A DNA stretch of 64,000 bases from Pandoraea sputorum (GCF_000814845.2 NZ_CP010431.2:2232001-2296000), one strand, 5' to 3'; positions 1 to 9,846 are shown, counted from the stretch's first letter. Translations and numbers: made by a program. The notes: generated from the sequence alone by a model not told the origin.

Positions 1-699
1 ACGTTCAACCTTGGTTACAAGGCGGACGACGATCCCGAAGCCGTCCGTACGAATCGTGCCTTGCTGGCGACGAGAACGGGCGTGCCGTCGGCGTGGGTCG
101 CTCAGGTTCACGGTCCGCGTGTGGTCGATGCGCAGGCCGCGTTCGATGCCGTGAATGCTGGCGAGCCGCTTCAGGCGGACGCCAGTGCGACCAACGCCAT
201 TGGACTCGCGAGCACGATCATGGTGGCGGACTGCCTGCCGGTGCTGCTATGCGACGTGCAAGGGCACGCAGTGGCGGCCGCACACGCGGGCTGGCGCGGG
301 CTTTGCGCCGGTGTCATCGAACAGACGGTACAGGCGCTGCGGGCACGGTTGCCGAAATCCTCGGCGAACGACGACGCGCAGGTCATCGCATGGCTCGGCC
401 CGTGTATCGGACCGACGGCGTTCGAGGTGGGGCCGGAAGTGCGCGAAGCCTTCCTCGACGCGGCGATTCCGCAGGAGCGAGACGCAACGTCAGCTGCGTT
501 CGTCCCGCACGGCGATCCCGACGTTGGGAAATCACTGGCGGATCTGTGTGCGCTGGCGCGCTTGCGGCTCGCACGCGAGGGAGTAACGAACGTTTCCGGC
601 GGCACGTGGTGCACCGTCGGTGATTCGGCACGTTTTTATTCCTATCGTCGCGACCGGACAACGGGGCGCATGGCCGCACTGGTCTGGCGCGTTAGCTGA
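1..699 (+). CDS. pgeF: PgeF/YfiH-family peptidoglycan editing factor (laccase-domain), 5' partial
   Basis: The reading frame is open from base 1, so the start lies outside the window; the first visible residues (FNLGYKADDDPEAV) are typical of the family N-terminus. Family proteins are Zn-dependent purine nucleoside phosphorylase/adenosine deaminase-like enzymes also implicated in removing miswired L-Ser muropeptides. Visible hallmarks are the ADCLPVLLCD segment, the HAGWRGL motif with its metal-ligand His, and GPCIGPTAFEVG with a conserved Cys. The protein ends with the usual SYRRDRTTGRMAALVW block. The family is about 240-260 residues, so roughly 20-30 residues are missing. The convergent small gene on the other strand begins only 5 bases after the stop. 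Confidence 0.93.
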   Translation, partial: TFNLGYKADDDPEAVRTNRALLATRTGVPSAWVAQVHGPRVVDAQAAFDAVNAGEPLQADASATNAIGLASTIMVADCLPVLLCDVQGHAVAAAHAGWRGLCAGVIEQTVQALRARLPKSSANDDAQVIAWLGPCIGPTAFEVGPEVREAFLDAAIPQERDATSAAFVPHGDPDVGKSLADLCALARLRLAREGVTNVSGGTWCTVGDSARFYSYRRDRTTGRMAALVWRVS

Positions 700-704
700 G
701 ACGG

Positions 705-887
705 TTATTCTGCGTCATCGGGTCGCAGCGCGCGTGTGCGCCGCGCGCGGCTTCCCGCGATGTACAGGATGAGGAGCGCCGGTCCGATACCGCCGAACAG
801 GAAGATGGCGATGCCCAGCCACGCAAACGGCGCGGTGATGGCGACCATGCCAATGACGTAGAGCCAGCCGAGAAGAACAATGATCAT
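705..887 (-). CDS. Small two-helix membrane protein
   Basis: A 60-residue hydrophobic protein starting at the internal ATG (MIIVLLGWLYV). An upstream in-frame TTG at 917 would add ten residues, but neither start has a clear ribosome binding site. Two transmembrane segments are evident (about residues 1-20 and 22-44), followed by a basic tail (SRARRTRALRPDD) expected in the cytoplasm. It resembles short hypothetical membrane proteins common next to housekeeping genes in Burkholderiaceae, from memory; no function is known to me. It is transcribed divergently from phaC and converges on pgeF. Confidence 0.55.
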   Translation of the reverse strand: MIIVLLGWLYVIGMVAITAPFAWLGIAIFLFGGIGPALLILYIAGSRARRTRALRPDDAE

Positions 888-1090
888 CGGGACAAGTCGG
901 GGCAAACGCGCATTCAAAAATGGGTATGGCGACGGGACAATGCACTCAGGACGTTCGCCACAAAGATTGACACGCCTGCGCCCGCACGCAAGAATGCTTC
1001 ACAGGCGGGGCGCATCGCTCATAAAGTGAAGCACGCCGCCGCGTTTCGGGCGCCGGCCCTGAACGCAACGGACGTGACACTCAGGCTACC

Positions 1091-2941
1091 ATGAATCGCG
1101 CCAGTGCCAACTTCGATCCGGCCTCGTTTGCCGCCTCGTTTGCCCAGCAGTTTCCCTCCGCTTCGCTCTCCGCTCAGGACATGTCGCAGTGGTTCAAGGC
1201 CGCCCAACAACTGTTCGGCGCGTTGCCGGGATCTGCTGGCCCGTCATCTTTCGCTGCGAATGGTGCAGCGGCTGCCGCGAACCCGTTCGCGGGGCTTTTC
1301 GAACTTTTTGGTAAATCAGGCGCGATGCCGCAGCCGACGTCGTTGCACGTCGATCCTGCGCGACTGAACGAACTTCAGTCTGAATACGCACGCGAATTTG
1401 CCGAACTCGTCGCCAGTTTCAATCAACCCGGTCTCGATACGGCCCCTGCACTCGGCGATCGTCGCTTTGCCGGAGAGGGCTGGCGCAATCCGTTCTACGC
1501 GTTGCCCGCCGCGCTTTATCTGCTCAACGGCCGCTTCCTGATGCGCATGGCCGAACTGGTCGATGCCGATGCAAAGACGCGCGAGCGGATTCGCTTCGCC
1601 GTCGAGCAATGGGTTGCCGCGAGTTCGCCTGCGAATTTCATCGCCACGAACCCGGATGCACAGCAGCGCCTCGTACAGACGCACGGCGATAGCCTGCTGG
1701 CGGGCATGCAGCATCTGCTCGTTGACATGGGTAAGGGCAAGGTGTCGCAGACCGACGAGGCGGCCTTCGAAGTCGGACGCAATGTCGCGACGACCGAAGG
1801 CGCCGTGGTCTTCGAGAACGACCTGATCCAGCTCATTCAGTACAAAGCGCTCACGCCGACGGTGCACCAACGCCCGTTGCTGATCGTGCCGCCCTGCATC
1901 AATAAGTTCTACATCCTCGATCTGCAGCCCGAGAATTCGCTGGTGCGTTACGCCGTCGAGCAGGGTCATACAGTGTTCGTCGTGTCGTGGCGCAACCCCG
2001 ATGCCTCGCTCGCCCACAAGACCTGGGACGACTACGTTGGCGAGGGCCCGATTGCGGCCATTGACGTGGTGCGCGACATCAGCGGCCAGTCGCAGATCAA
2101 CGCGCTTGGCTTCTGCGTGGGCGGCACGCTGCTGGCCGCAGCGCTCGCCGTGCTCGCCGCCAAGGGGCAGACGGGCCGCAAGTCACCGGTCGCGAGCGTG
2201 ACCTTGCTCACGACGCTGCTGGACTTCTCCGATACCGGCGTGCTCGACGTCTTCGTCGACGAGCCCCACGTTCAGTTCCGCGAACAGACGATCGGTGGGG
2301 GGCTTGGTCAGCCGCCGGGACTGATGCGCGGCGTTGAGCTTGCCAACACGTTTTCGTTCTTGCGTCCGAACGATCTGGTCTGGAATTACGTCGTCGACAG
2401 CTATCTGAAAGGCAATGCACCGCAGCCGTTCGACCTGCTTTACTGGAATGGCGATGGCACGAATCTGCCGGGGCCGATGTTCTGCTGGTATCTGCGTCAC
2501 CTTTATTTGCAGAACGAACTGAAACAACCCGGTGTGATCCAGACCTGCGGCGTGCCCGTCGATCTGGGGGCCATCGAAGCACCGGCGTACGTGTTCGGCT
2601 CGCGCGAAGATCACATCGTGCCGTGGACGTCGGCGTTCCGCTCGTTGCCGTTGCTCGGTGGTGAACGCCGCTTCGTGCTGGGGGCGTCGGGTCACATCGC
2701 GGGTGTTGTCAATCCGCCGGTGAAGAAGAAACGCAGCTACTGGCGCAACGACGACGTTGGCGTCGAGGCGAGCGACTGGCTGGCCGGGGCCACGGAGCAT
2801 CCGGGAAGCTGGTGGACCGACTGGAGCGATTGGCTCGCGGGCTATGCCGGCAAACGCGTCAAAGCGCAAAATGCGTATGGTAATGTTGCTTATGCACCCA
2901 TTGAACCGGCGCCCGGGCGTTACGTGAAGGCGAAAGCCTGA
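1091..2941 (+). CDS. phaC: Class I poly(3-hydroxyalkanoate) synthase
   Basis: Polymerises (R)-3-hydroxyacyl-CoA, mainly 3-hydroxybutyryl-CoA, into storage polyester at the granule surface. At 616 residues it has class I length. The alpha/beta-hydrolase core carries the lipase-like box GFCVGG with nucleophile Cys at about residue 342. The remaining triad Asp lies in REDHIVPW (about 507) and the His in GASGHIAG (about 535). The PHBC N-terminal domain occupies roughly residues 60-270, after a variable N-terminus. It is followed 52 bp later by phaA, then phaB and phaR, which fixes its role as the terminal step of the acetyl-CoA to PHB route. Confidence 0.97.
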   Translation: MNRASANFDPASFAASFAQQFPSASLSAQDMSQWFKAAQQLFGALPGSAGPSSFAANGAAAAANPFAGLFELFGKSGAMPQPTSLHVDPARLNELQSEYAREFAELVASFNQPGLDTAPALGDRRFAGEGWRNPFYALPAALYLLNGRFLMRMAELVDADAKTRERIRFAVEQWVAASSPANFIATNPDAQQRLVQTHGDSLLAGMQHLLVDMGKGKVSQTDEAAFEVGRNVATTEGAVVFENDLIQLIQYKALTPTVHQRPLLIVPPCINKFYILDLQPENSLVRYAVEQGHTVFVVSWRNPDASLAHKTWDDYVGEGPIAAIDVVRDISGQSQINALGFCVGGTLLAAALAVLAAKGQTGRKSPVASVTLLTTLLDFSDTGVLDVFVDEPHVQFREQTIGGGLGQPPGLMRGVELANTFSFLRPNDLVWNYVVDSYLKGNAPQPFDLLYWNGDGTNLPGPMFCWYLRHLYLQNELKQPGVIQTCGVPVDLGAIEAPAYVFGSREDHIVPWTSAFRSLPLLGGERRFVLGASGHIAGVVNPPVKKKRSYWRNDDVGVEASDWLAGATEHPGSWWTDWSDWLAGYAGKRVKAQNAYGNVAYAPIEPAPGRYVKAKA

Positions 2942-2993
2942 GCGGATGGGCATCCCCCCCTGGTTCGAATACATTGAAAAAGAGGAATGAGAC

Positions 2994-4175
2994 ATGTCGG
3001 ATATCGTGATTGTGTCGGCTGCCCGCACGGCAGTCGGTAAGTTTGGCGGCTCGCTGGCCAAGGTGGCCGCGCCGGATCTGGGGGCGATCGTGATCGACGA
3101 AGTCCTCAAGCGCGCGAAGTTGAAGGGCGAGGACATCAGCGAAGTCATCATGGGGCAGGTCCTGACCGCCGGCTCGGGCCAGAACGTGGCACGTCAGGCG
3201 TCGATCAAGGCCGGCCTGCCGTCGATGGTGCCGGCCATGACCATCAACAAGGTGTGCGGCTCGGGCCTGAAGGCCGTGATGCTCGCCGCCAACGCGATCA
3301 CCGCCGGTGAAGCCGATATCGTCGTGGCAGGTGGTCAGGAAAACATGAGCGCCGCGCCGCACGTGCTGCCGGGTTCGCGCGACGGATTCCGCATGGGCGA
3401 TGCGAAGCTGATCGACACGATGATCGTCGACGGCCTGTGGGACGTGTACAACCAGTACCACATGGGGATCACCGCCGAGAACGTGGCCAAGGAATACGGC
3501 ATCACGCGCGAAATGCAGGACGCCTTTGCCGCCGCCTCGCAGAACAAGGCGGAAGCCGCGCAAAAAGCTGGCCGTTTCGACGCCGAAATCGTGCCGGTCT
3601 CGATCCCGCAGCGCAAGGGCGATCCGGTTGTCTTCAACACCGATGAGTTCGTGCGTCATGGTGTGACGGCGGAGTCGCTGGCCGGTCTGAAGCCCGCTTT
3701 CTCGAAGGATGGCACGGTGACGGCGGCCAACGCATCGGGCATCAACGACGGCGCGGCTGCGGTGGTCGTGATGTCGGCAAAGCGTGCCGAGCAACTGGGC
3801 CTCACGCCGCTCGCGCGCATCGTCGCGTACGCGAACGCGGGCGTCGATCCGTCGGTCATGGGCATCGGCCCGGTGCCGGCATCGCAGCGCTGTCTCGCCC
3901 GTGCAGGGTGGAAGGCGAGCGATCTGGATCTGATGGAAATCAACGAAGCCTTCGCTGCACAGGCGTTGGCGGTGAACAAGCAGATGGGCTGGGATACGTC
4001 GAAGATCAACGTGAACGGCGGCGCTATCGCCATCGGACACCCGATCGGAGCGTCGGGCTGCCGTATCCTCGTCACGCTGCTGCATGAAATGGCGCGCCGC
4101 GATGCCCGTCGCGGCCTGGCCTCGCTGTGTATCGGCGGTGGCATGGGTGTAGCGCTGGCTGTGGAGCGCGTCTGA
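2994..4175 (+). CDS. phaA: Acetyl-CoA C-acetyltransferase (PHB-pathway thiolase)
   Basis: Condenses two acetyl-CoA to acetoacetyl-CoA, the first PHB step. The 393-residue length is exact for the family. Catalytic residues are visible: acyl-accepting Cys88 in [11 protein letters not shown], His349 in GHPIGASG and Cys379 in CIGGGMG. The sequence GAGGAATGAGAC just upstream includes a good Shine-Dalgarno. It lies between phaC and phaB on the same strand. A second thiolase at 8613 (BktB-like) differs at many positions, so the two are paralogues and not a recent duplication. Confidence 0.97.
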   Translation: MSDIVIVSAARTAVGKFGGSLAKVAAPDLGAIVIDEVLKRAKLKGEDISEVIMGQVLTAGSGQNVARQASIKAGLPSMVPAMTINKVCGSGLKAVMLAANAITAGEADIVVAGGQENMSAAPHVLPGSRDGFRMGDAKLIDTMIVDGLWDVYNQYHMGITAENVAKEYGITREMQDAFAAASQNKAEAAQKAGRFDAEIVPVSIPQRKGDPVVFNTDEFVRHGVTAESLAGLKPAFSKDGTVTAANASGINDGAAAVVVMSAKRAEQLGLTPLARIVAYANAGVDPSVMGIGPVPASQRCLARAGWKASDLDLMEINEAFAAQALAVNKQMGWDTSKINVNGGAIAIGHPIGASGCRILVTLLHEMARRDARRGLASLCIGGGMGVALAVERV

Positions 4176-4374
4176 CGTTTCAGGGTTGACGCACGCAAGC
4201 GTTAGTCTTACGAACCGCAGAAGAATCGGTGTCGCCCGTGTGTGCAATGCGCACGGGTTCGCACCGAAGTAGTCAGGAGACGAAAGGCACGCGTGGGAAC
4301 GCGCGGCCTGCGCGTCGGTCAATTGGCAGTCGCAACAGGCGGCAAGTTTGCCGTTATTTTGGGGGAAGCGTTCC

Positions 4375-5115
4375 ATGACTCAACGCATTGCATATGTGAC
4401 AGGCGGGATGGGCGGTATCGGTACGTCTATTTGCCAGCGGCTGTACAAAGATGGCTTCAAGGTGGTGGCCGGTTGCGGTCCGAACTCGCCGCGCCGCGTG
4501 AAGTGGCTGGAAGATCAGAAGGCGTTGGGTTTCGATTTTGTCGCCTCCGAAGGCAACGTCGGCGATTGGGAGTCCACGAAGGCGGCGTTCGACAAGGTCA
4601 AGTCGGAAGTCGGTGAAGTCGACGTGCTGGTGAACAACGCCGGCATCACGCGCGACACCGTGTTCCGCAAGATGACCCGTGAAGACTGGGACGCCGTGAT
4701 CGACACCAACCTCACGAGCCTGTTCAACGTCACGAAGCAGGTGATCGAGGGGATGTGCGAGCGCGGCTGGGGCCGCATCATCAACATCTCGTCGGTGAAT
4801 GGCCAGAAGGGCCAGTTCGGTCAGACGAACTACGCGACGGCGAAGGCCGGTATTCACGGCTTCACGATGTCGCTCGCGCAGGAAGTGGCGACCAAGGGCG
4901 TGACGGTCAACACGGTATCGCCGGGCTACATCGGCACGGACATGGTGCGCTCGATCCGTCAGGATGTGCTCGACAAGATCGTGGCGACGATTCCGGTCAA
5001 GCGTCTGGGCGAGCCGGGCGAGATCGGTTCGATCGTGGCGTGGCTGGCCTCGGACGATTCGGGCTTTTCGACGGGCGCAGACTTCTCGCTCAACGGCGGC
5101 CTGCACATGGGCTAA
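4375..5115 (+). CDS. phaB: Acetoacetyl-CoA reductase (NADPH-dependent SDR)
   Basis: Reduces acetoacetyl-CoA to (R)-3-hydroxybutyryl-CoA. The start is ATG 4375 because a strong GGGGGAAG site precedes it and MTQRIAYVTGGMGGIG is the canonical N-terminus; 246 residues. Short-chain dehydrogenase features are the Rossmann motif TGGMGGIG (about residues 9-16), NNAG, and the catalytic Ser-Tyr-Lys set in ISSVNGQKGQFGQTNYATAK. A 200-bp spacer separates it from phaA, so it may also have its own promoter. Confidence 0.97.
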   Translation: MTQRIAYVTGGMGGIGTSICQRLYKDGFKVVAGCGPNSPRRVKWLEDQKALGFDFVASEGNVGDWESTKAAFDKVKSEVGEVDVLVNNAGITRDTVFRKMTREDWDAVIDTNLTSLFNVTKQVIEGMCERGWGRIINISSVNGQKGQFGQTNYATAKAGIHGFTMSLAQEVATKGVTVNTVSPGYIGTDMVRSIRQDVLDKIVATIPVKRLGEPGEIGSIVAWLASDDSGFSTGADFSLNGGLHMG

Positions 5116-5227
5116 GCGGTGACGAGGCGAATGGCCACTGCGGGCCGCAGCAGGTACAGCGCCTCGAATCGGGTTAGGGCTTTGCCGCATAGCAGCAAAC
5201 GCCCTAGAATCGATAATATGTGATTAA

Positions 5228-5246
5228 CCCCGACCGCCGGTCGGGG
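5228..5246. promoter_or_regulatory. Perfect GC-rich hairpin in the phaR leader
   Basis: An 8-bp perfect inverted repeat (CCCCGACC / GGTCGGGG, 3-nt loop) between phaB and phaR, followed by TAGTCCTT and not by a clean T-run. It could be a weak terminator for phaB or a structure or operator in the phaR leader. The hairpin is seen directly; its role is not. Confidence 0.4.
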
Positions 5247-5278
5247 TAGTCCTTCAAAAAATGCAGGAAACCCACCGC

Positions 5279-5881
5279 ATGACCGCGAGCAAGAAGACTG
5301 ACGAACGCCTGATCAAAAAGTATCCGAACCGGCGTCTGTACGATACCCAAACCAGTACGTACATCACCCTTGCCGATGTGAAGCAACTGGTGCTCGAAAC
5401 CGAGGAGTTCAAGGTTGTCGACGCCAAGACGGGCGAGGACCTGACCCGCAGCATCCTGCTGCAGATCATTCTGGAAGAAGAGACCGGCGGCGTGCCGATG
5501 TTCTCGAGCGCTATGCTGGCCCAGATCATCCGCTTCTACGGCCATGCGCTGCAGGGGATGATGGGCACGTACCTCGAGAAGAATATCCAGACTTTCATCG
5601 AGATTCAGAACAAGCTGGCCGATCAGTCGAAGGGCATCTATGAAGGCGCGGCCTTCAATCCTGACGTCTGGGCGCAATTCATGAACATGCAGGCGCCGAT
5701 GATGCAGGGCATGATGACCAACTACATCGAACAGTCGAAGAACCTGTTTGTGCAGATGCAGGAGCAGATGCAGAGCCAGGCGAAGAACATGTTCAGCACG
5801 TTCCCCTTCCCGGGTGGTCCGGGTGCACCGGGCGCGCCGGGTATGCCGGGCACGCCCCGGGACCCGAACAAGAAGCCCTGA
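5279..5881 (+). CDS. phaR: PHA synthesis repressor PhaR
   Basis: DNA- and PHB-binding repressor that controls phasin (and sometimes pha) genes. ATG 5279 is chosen over the in-frame ATG at 5261 because it has AGGA about 10 bases upstream and gives the usual MTxSKKTDERLIKKYPNRRLYDT-like beginning; 200 residues. The N-terminal PHB/PHA accumulation regulator DNA-binding domain (about residues 8-70) is highly conserved. The C-terminus (about 165-200) is rich in Met/Gln and then Gly-Pro-Ala (GGPGAPGAPGMPG), the usual low-complexity tail. Its location behind phaCAB is the standard betaproteobacterial order. Confidence 0.95.
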   Translation: MTASKKTDERLIKKYPNRRLYDTQTSTYITLADVKQLVLETEEFKVVDAKTGEDLTRSILLQIILEEETGGVPMFSSAMLAQIIRFYGHALQGMMGTYLEKNIQTFIEIQNKLADQSKGIYEGAAFNPDVWAQFMNMQAPMMQGMMTNYIEQSKNLFVQMQEQMQSQAKNMFSTFPFPGGPGAPGAPGMPGTPRDPNKKP

Positions 5882-5894
5882 ACGAGGCTTTTTT
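5873..5894 (+). terminator. Short terminator overlapping the phaR stop
   Basis: AAGCC (5873-5877) pairs with GGCTT (5886-5890), running into six T residues (5889-5894). The stem is only five base pairs and the upstream arm lies inside the last codons of phaR. Plausible but weak intrinsic terminator. Confidence 0.45.
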
Positions 5895-5946
5895 GACGGC
5901 GGACATCGGCTCGCATCGATCGATAGCGACCTGGTGCCCGCGAACG

Positions 5947-5976
5947 CGGCAGTGTGGCGTGGGGCGCACACTGCCG
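5947..5976. repeat. 10-bp perfect inverted repeat between phaR and rimO
   Basis: CGGCAGTGTG (5947-5956) and CACACTGCCG (5967-5976) are exact reverse complements separated by ten bases. No T-run follows, so it is not an ordinary intrinsic terminator. It lies in the 275-bp phaR-rimO spacer, where I see no gene; it could be an operator or an mRNA structure. Confidence 0.5.
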
Positions 5977-6156
5977 ACGATTTGACCCGCCCGGCTGCGC
6001 TGCGGCGCAATAGTTGGAACGAACCGCAGACGATCAGGGTAAAATGCGCGGTTATTCAGCCGGTTATGTCGCATCAGACGTAGAAAACGCATAACGCCAC
6101 AGGCGTTGCGTACCGGTCGACCGTTACAAGCATCTACTACATCAGGATTTCGCCCC

Positions 6157-7524
6157 ATGTCCCGCCCATCGCCCGCCGGCACCCCCAAGGTCGGCTTCGT
6201 TTCGCTCGGCTGCCCCAAGGCTTTGGTCGACTCCGAGCAGATCCTGACCCAACTGCGCGCCGAAGGCTACGACATTGCCGGCACTTATGACGGCGCCGAC
6301 CTCGTCGTGGTCAACACCTGTGGCTTCATCGACGACGCCGTGCAGGAAAGTCTCGACGCCATCGGCGAAGCACTGGCCGAGAACGGGAAGGTGATCGTCA
6401 CCGGCTGTCTGGGCGCGAAGAAGGACGCTGCCGGTCAGGACATCGTGAGCGCCGTGCACCCGAAGGTGCTCGCCGTTACTGGCCCGCACGCCGTGGGCGA
6501 AGTGATGAGCGCGGTGCACACGCACCTGCCCAAGCCGCACGATCCGTTCACCGATCTCGTCCCGCCGGCTGGCATCAAGCTCACGCCGCGTCACTATGCG
6601 TATCTGAAGATTTCCGAAGGCTGCAACCATCGCTGCACGTTCTGCATCATCCCCTCGATGCGTGGCGATCTCGATTCGCGTCCGGTCGCGGAAGTGATGC
6701 TCGAAGCGGAGAATCTGTTCAAGGCAGGTGTCAAGGAACTGCTGGTGATCTCGCAAGACACCAGCGCGTACGGCGTCGACGTGAAGTACCGCACCGGCTT
6801 CTGGGCAGGGCGTCCGCTCAAGACGCGCATGACCGAACTGGTGACGGCACTGGGCGAGCTTGCCAAGCAATATGGTGCTTGGGTGCGTCTGCACTATGTC
6901 TACCCATATCCGCATGTCGACGAGATCATTCCGCTGATGGCGCAAGGCCACATCCTTCCGTATCTCGACGTGCCGCTGCAACACGCGCATCCGGACGTGC
7001 TCAAGCGCATGAAGCGTCCGGCCTCGGGCGAGAAGAATCTCGAACGCATTCAGGCCTGGCGCAAGATGTGCCCGGATCTGACGATCCGCAGCACGTTCAT
7101 CGCCGGGTTCCCGGGCGAGACCGAAGCCGAATTCGAATACATGCTGGACTTCCTGCGCGAAGCCGAACTCGACCGCGTGGGCTGCTTCGCCTATTCGCCG
7201 GTCGAAGGCGCTCGCGCCAACGAGCTGCCTGGCGCGTTGCCCGACGAAGTACGTGAAGAGCGCCGCGCGCGCTTCATGGAAGTGGCCGAGGAGATTTCGG
7301 CCGAGCGTCAGCAGCGCAAGATCGGCAAGACCATTCAGGTGATCGTCGACGAAATCAATCAGGACGGCGGCATCGCCCGCTCGGCTGCCGACGCGCCTGA
7401 AATCGACGGCCTCGTGTACATCGAGCCGACGGCCAAGGCCGCGAAGCGCCTCAAGGTCGGTGAGTTCGTCAACGTCGAAGTCACCGGTGCCGACGGCCAC
7501 GATCTGTGGGGCGAGGTCGTCTGA
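6157..7524 (+). CDS. rimO: Ribosomal protein S12 methylthiotransferase RimO
   Basis: Radical-SAM methylthiotransferase that modifies an Asp of ribosomal protein S12. ATG 6157 is preceded by AGGA and starts [19 protein letters not shown]; 455 residues. The N-terminal UPF0004 domain supplies three cluster cysteines (SLGCPKA, NTCGFI, TGCLGAK). The radical-SAM core carries the CxxxCxxC motif in [14 protein letters not shown] (about residue 155), and a C-terminal TRAM domain ends in [16 protein letters not shown]. Its stop codon overlaps the start of the following kinase (TGATG), so the two are translationally coupled. Confidence 0.96.
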   Translation: MSRPSPAGTPKVGFVSLGCPKALVDSEQILTQLRAEGYDIAGTYDGADLVVVNTCGFIDDAVQESLDAIGEALAENGKVIVTGCLGAKKDAAGQDIVSAVHPKVLAVTGPHAVGEVMSAVHTHLPKPHDPFTDLVPPAGIKLTPRHYAYLKISEGCNHRCTFCIIPSMRGDLDSRPVAEVMLEAENLFKAGVKELLVISQDTSAYGVDVKYRTGFWAGRPLKTRMTELVTALGELAKQYGAWVRLHYVYPYPHVDEIIPLMAQGHILPYLDVPLQHAHPDVLKRMKRPASGEKNLERIQAWRKMCPDLTIRSTFIAGFPGETEAEFEYMLDFLREAELDRVGCFAYSPVEGARANELPGALPDEVREERRARFMEVAEEISAERQQRKIGKTIQVIVDEINQDGGIARSAADAPEIDGLVYIEPTAKAAKRLKVGEFVNVEVTGADGHDLWGEVV

Positions 7525-8477
7525 TGACGCAACAGGATTCGAAACCGATGCAAACGAAGCAAACGCCGCAAGTGCTCGCGATGGGCGAAGCGATGGTCGA
7601 GTTCAACCAGTCGCCCGACGACGCTCGTCGCTACCTGCAAGGGTTCGGCGGCGACACGTCCAACTTCGCCATTGCCGCACGCCGTCAGGGCGTGAGCACG
7701 GGCTTTGTGAGTGCCGTGGGCGACGACCTCTTCGGGCGCATGCTGCTCGATCTGTGGCGCGACGAACAGGTGGATACGCGCTATGTGCGCGTGGACGGCC
7801 AGTCGCCGACCGGCGTCTATTTCGTGTCGCACGACGAGAACGGTCACCACTTCGACTATCTGCGCGCAGGTTCCGCTGCGAGCCGCTATCGCGCGCAGGA
7901 TCTGCCGGGCGAGGCACTGGCGGGCGCACAGTTTCTGCATTTGTCGGGCATCAGTCTGGCGATCAGCGTGAACGCCTGCGACGCCGCCTTCGACGCCATG
8001 TCGAAGATTCGCGCCGCTGGCGGCAAAGTGTCGTTCGACACGAATCTGCGCCTCAAGCTGTGGCCGCTCGCCCGCGCGCGCGCCACGATGCGCGAAGCGT
8101 TCAGCCTGACCGACGTCTGCCTGCCGAGCTGGGACGACGTCACGGCGGTGACCGGGCTGGAAGACCGCGACGCGATTCTCGACGAACTGCTCTCCCACGG
8201 TGTGAAGGTCGTGGCGCTCAAGCTTGGGCGTGAAGGTTGCTACGTCGCGACCCCGCAGGAGCGCCGCATCGTCGAACCGTACCCGGTGCAGGCCGTCGAC
8301 GCCACGGGTGCGGGCGATTGCTTCGGCGGCGCTTTCGTCGCGCGTCTGGCGTTGGGCGACGATCCTTTCGCCGCGGCGCGTTACGCCAACGTCTGCGCGG
8401 CACTCTCGACAACCGGTTACGGTGCGGTTGCGCCGGTACCGAGCGCCGAGCAGGTGCTCAAGCAACTGGCAAGCTGA
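7524..8477 (+). CDS. kdgK: PfkB-family carbohydrate kinase, probably 2-keto-3-deoxygluconate kinase
   Basis: ATP-dependent sugar kinase of the ribokinase/PfkB superfamily, 317 residues. The start ATG overlaps the rimO stop (TGATG) and has GAGG upstream. Family signatures are the N-terminal GGDTSNFAIAARRQG and the catalytic/anion-hole motif VDATGAGDCFGGAF near residue 260, whose Asp is the base. Overall resemblance is to KDG kinases of Entner-Doudoroff-type catabolism, but substrate assignment within PfkB proteins from sequence alone is uncertain and no sugar-acid genes lie nearby. Confidence 0.8.
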   Translation: MTQQDSKPMQTKQTPQVLAMGEAMVEFNQSPDDARRYLQGFGGDTSNFAIAARRQGVSTGFVSAVGDDLFGRMLLDLWRDEQVDTRYVRVDGQSPTGVYFVSHDENGHHFDYLRAGSAASRYRAQDLPGEALAGAQFLHLSGISLAISVNACDAAFDAMSKIRAAGGKVSFDTNLRLKLWPLARARATMREAFSLTDVCLPSWDDVTAVTGLEDRDAILDELLSHGVKVVALKLGREGCYVATPQERRIVEPYPVQAVDATGAGDCFGGAFVARLALGDDPFAAARYANVCAALSTTGYGAVAPVPSAEQVLKQLAS

Positions 8478-8612
8478 ACGACGAATCCATTGAAGGACGG
8501 GGCAGCGCGGTGCAAGCGCTGTCATCGAAGTTTCCCTCCAATGCGCCTGCCATCGCGGTAACCCCTACGGCGCTATACTCGTTGCAAACCTATATCCACC
8601 CGGAGAAGAGAC

Positions 8613-9794
8613 ATGCAACGAGAGGTCGTGATCGTCAGTGGTGTACGTACCGCGATTGGTGATTTTGGCGGCAGCCTGAAGGATTTCGCGCCGACGCAGC
8701 TCGGCGCCATCGTCGCCCGCGAGGCCATGGCCCGTGCGCAGGTCGGCGGTGACGATGTCGGACACGTCGTGTTCGGTAATGTCATCCATACAGAACCCAA
8801 AGACATGTATCTGGCACGTGTGGCTTCCATCGAAGCCGGCGTGAGCCAGCACGCGCCCGCCATGACCGTGAACCGTCTGTGCGGCTCCGGCCTGCAAGCG
8901 GTAGTCTCGGCGGCACAATCGATCCTGCTGGGCGACACCGATGTGGCGATGGCGGGCGGCGCGGAGAGCATGAGCCGTGCGCCGTATGTGATGCCCGGCG
9001 CACGCTGGGGAACGCGCATGGGCGAGTCGCGTCTCGTCGACATGATGCTGGGCGCGCTGCACGATCCGTTCGCGAACATCCATATGGGGGTGACGGCGGA
9101 GAACATCGCGAAGAAGTGGGGCATTACGCGCGACGATCAGGATCGTCTCGCGGTGGAATCGCACCAGCGCGCTGCGCGTGCCATGGCGGCAGGTTACTTC
9201 AACGATCAGATCGTGCCGATCACGCTGAAATCGAAAAAGGGCGATGTGGCCTTCACGACCGATGAGCACGTGCGGGCAGACGTCACGATGGCCGACATGG
9301 CGAAGCTGCGCCCCGTGTTCGAGAAGGACGGCACCGTCACCGCTGGCAACGCGTCCGGTCTGAACGATGCGGCCGCCGCGCTCATTCTGATGGAGCGCGC
9401 CGAGGCCGAGCGACGCGGTGCGAAGCCGCTCGCGCGCCTGGTGAGCTATGCACACGCAGGCGTTGATCCGAGCTACATGGGTATCGGCCCGGTGCCGGCA
9501 TCGCGCAAAGCGCTGGAGCGCGCCGGTCTGAAGGTCGACGACATCGACGTGGTGGAAGCCAACGAGGCCTTCGCGGCGCAGGCTTGCGCAGTCACGCGCG
9601 ATCTCGGCTTCGATCCGGCCAAAGTGAACCCGAACGGCTCCGGCATTTCGCTGGGCCACCCGATTGGCGCGACGGGGGCGCTCATCACTGTCAAGGCACT
9701 GCACGAGTTGCAGCGCATCGGCGGCCGGTACGCGCTGGTAACCATGTGTATCGGCGGCGGTCAGGGCATTGCAGCCGTGTTCGAGCGCGTGTAA
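8613..9794 (+). CDS. bktB: Beta-ketothiolase BktB (acetyl-CoA acyltransferase)
   Basis: Thiolase of 393 residues strongly resembling Ralstonia/Cupriavidus BktB: REVVIVSGVRTAIG start, VFGNVIHTEPKDMYLARVA and NPNGSGISLGHPIGATGA. The catalytic Cys (about residue 90, NRLCGSGLQAV), His (GHPIGATG) and C-terminal Cys (CIGGGQG) are present. BktB accepts longer acyl chains such as 3-ketovaleryl-CoA and so feeds hydroxyvalerate into copolymers. The predicted job beside the pha locus is broad-range beta-ketothiolysis or synthesis. The start has AGAAGAGACATG upstream and a hairpin terminator follows. Confidence 0.9.
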   Translation: MQREVVIVSGVRTAIGDFGGSLKDFAPTQLGAIVAREAMARAQVGGDDVGHVVFGNVIHTEPKDMYLARVASIEAGVSQHAPAMTVNRLCGSGLQAVVSAAQSILLGDTDVAMAGGAESMSRAPYVMPGARWGTRMGESRLVDMMLGALHDPFANIHMGVTAENIAKKWGITRDDQDRLAVESHQRAARAMAAGYFNDQIVPITLKSKKGDVAFTTDEHVRADVTMADMAKLRPVFEKDGTVTAGNASGLNDAAAALILMERAEAERRGAKPLARLVSYAHAGVDPSYMGIGPVPASRKALERAGLKVDDIDVVEANEAFAAQACAVTRDLGFDPAKVNPNGSGISLGHPIGATGALITVKALHELQRIGGRYALVTMCIGGGQGIAAVFERV

Positions 9795-9805
9795 GTTACT
9801 CCCGG

Positions 9806-9835
9806 GGGCCGGCGTTGTTGCCGGCCCAAGTTTTT
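9806..9835 (+). terminator. Rho-independent terminator after bktB
   Basis: GGGCCGGC (9806-9813) pairs perfectly with GCCGGCCC (9820-9827) across a six-base loop, followed by AAGTTTTT. It lies in the 52-bp spacer between bktB and metC. Confidence 0.75.
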
Positions 9836-9846
9836 CCGGAGCCGTG

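Noticed and set aside
2859..4376. Long - strand open frame opposite phaA
   Set aside because: Antisense shadow of a GC-rich gene; composition (Arg/His/Asp-rich) is not protein-like and the + strand protein is certain. The same applies to 6142-7500 opposite rimO, 8565-10010 opposite bktB and 5204-6010 opposite phaR.
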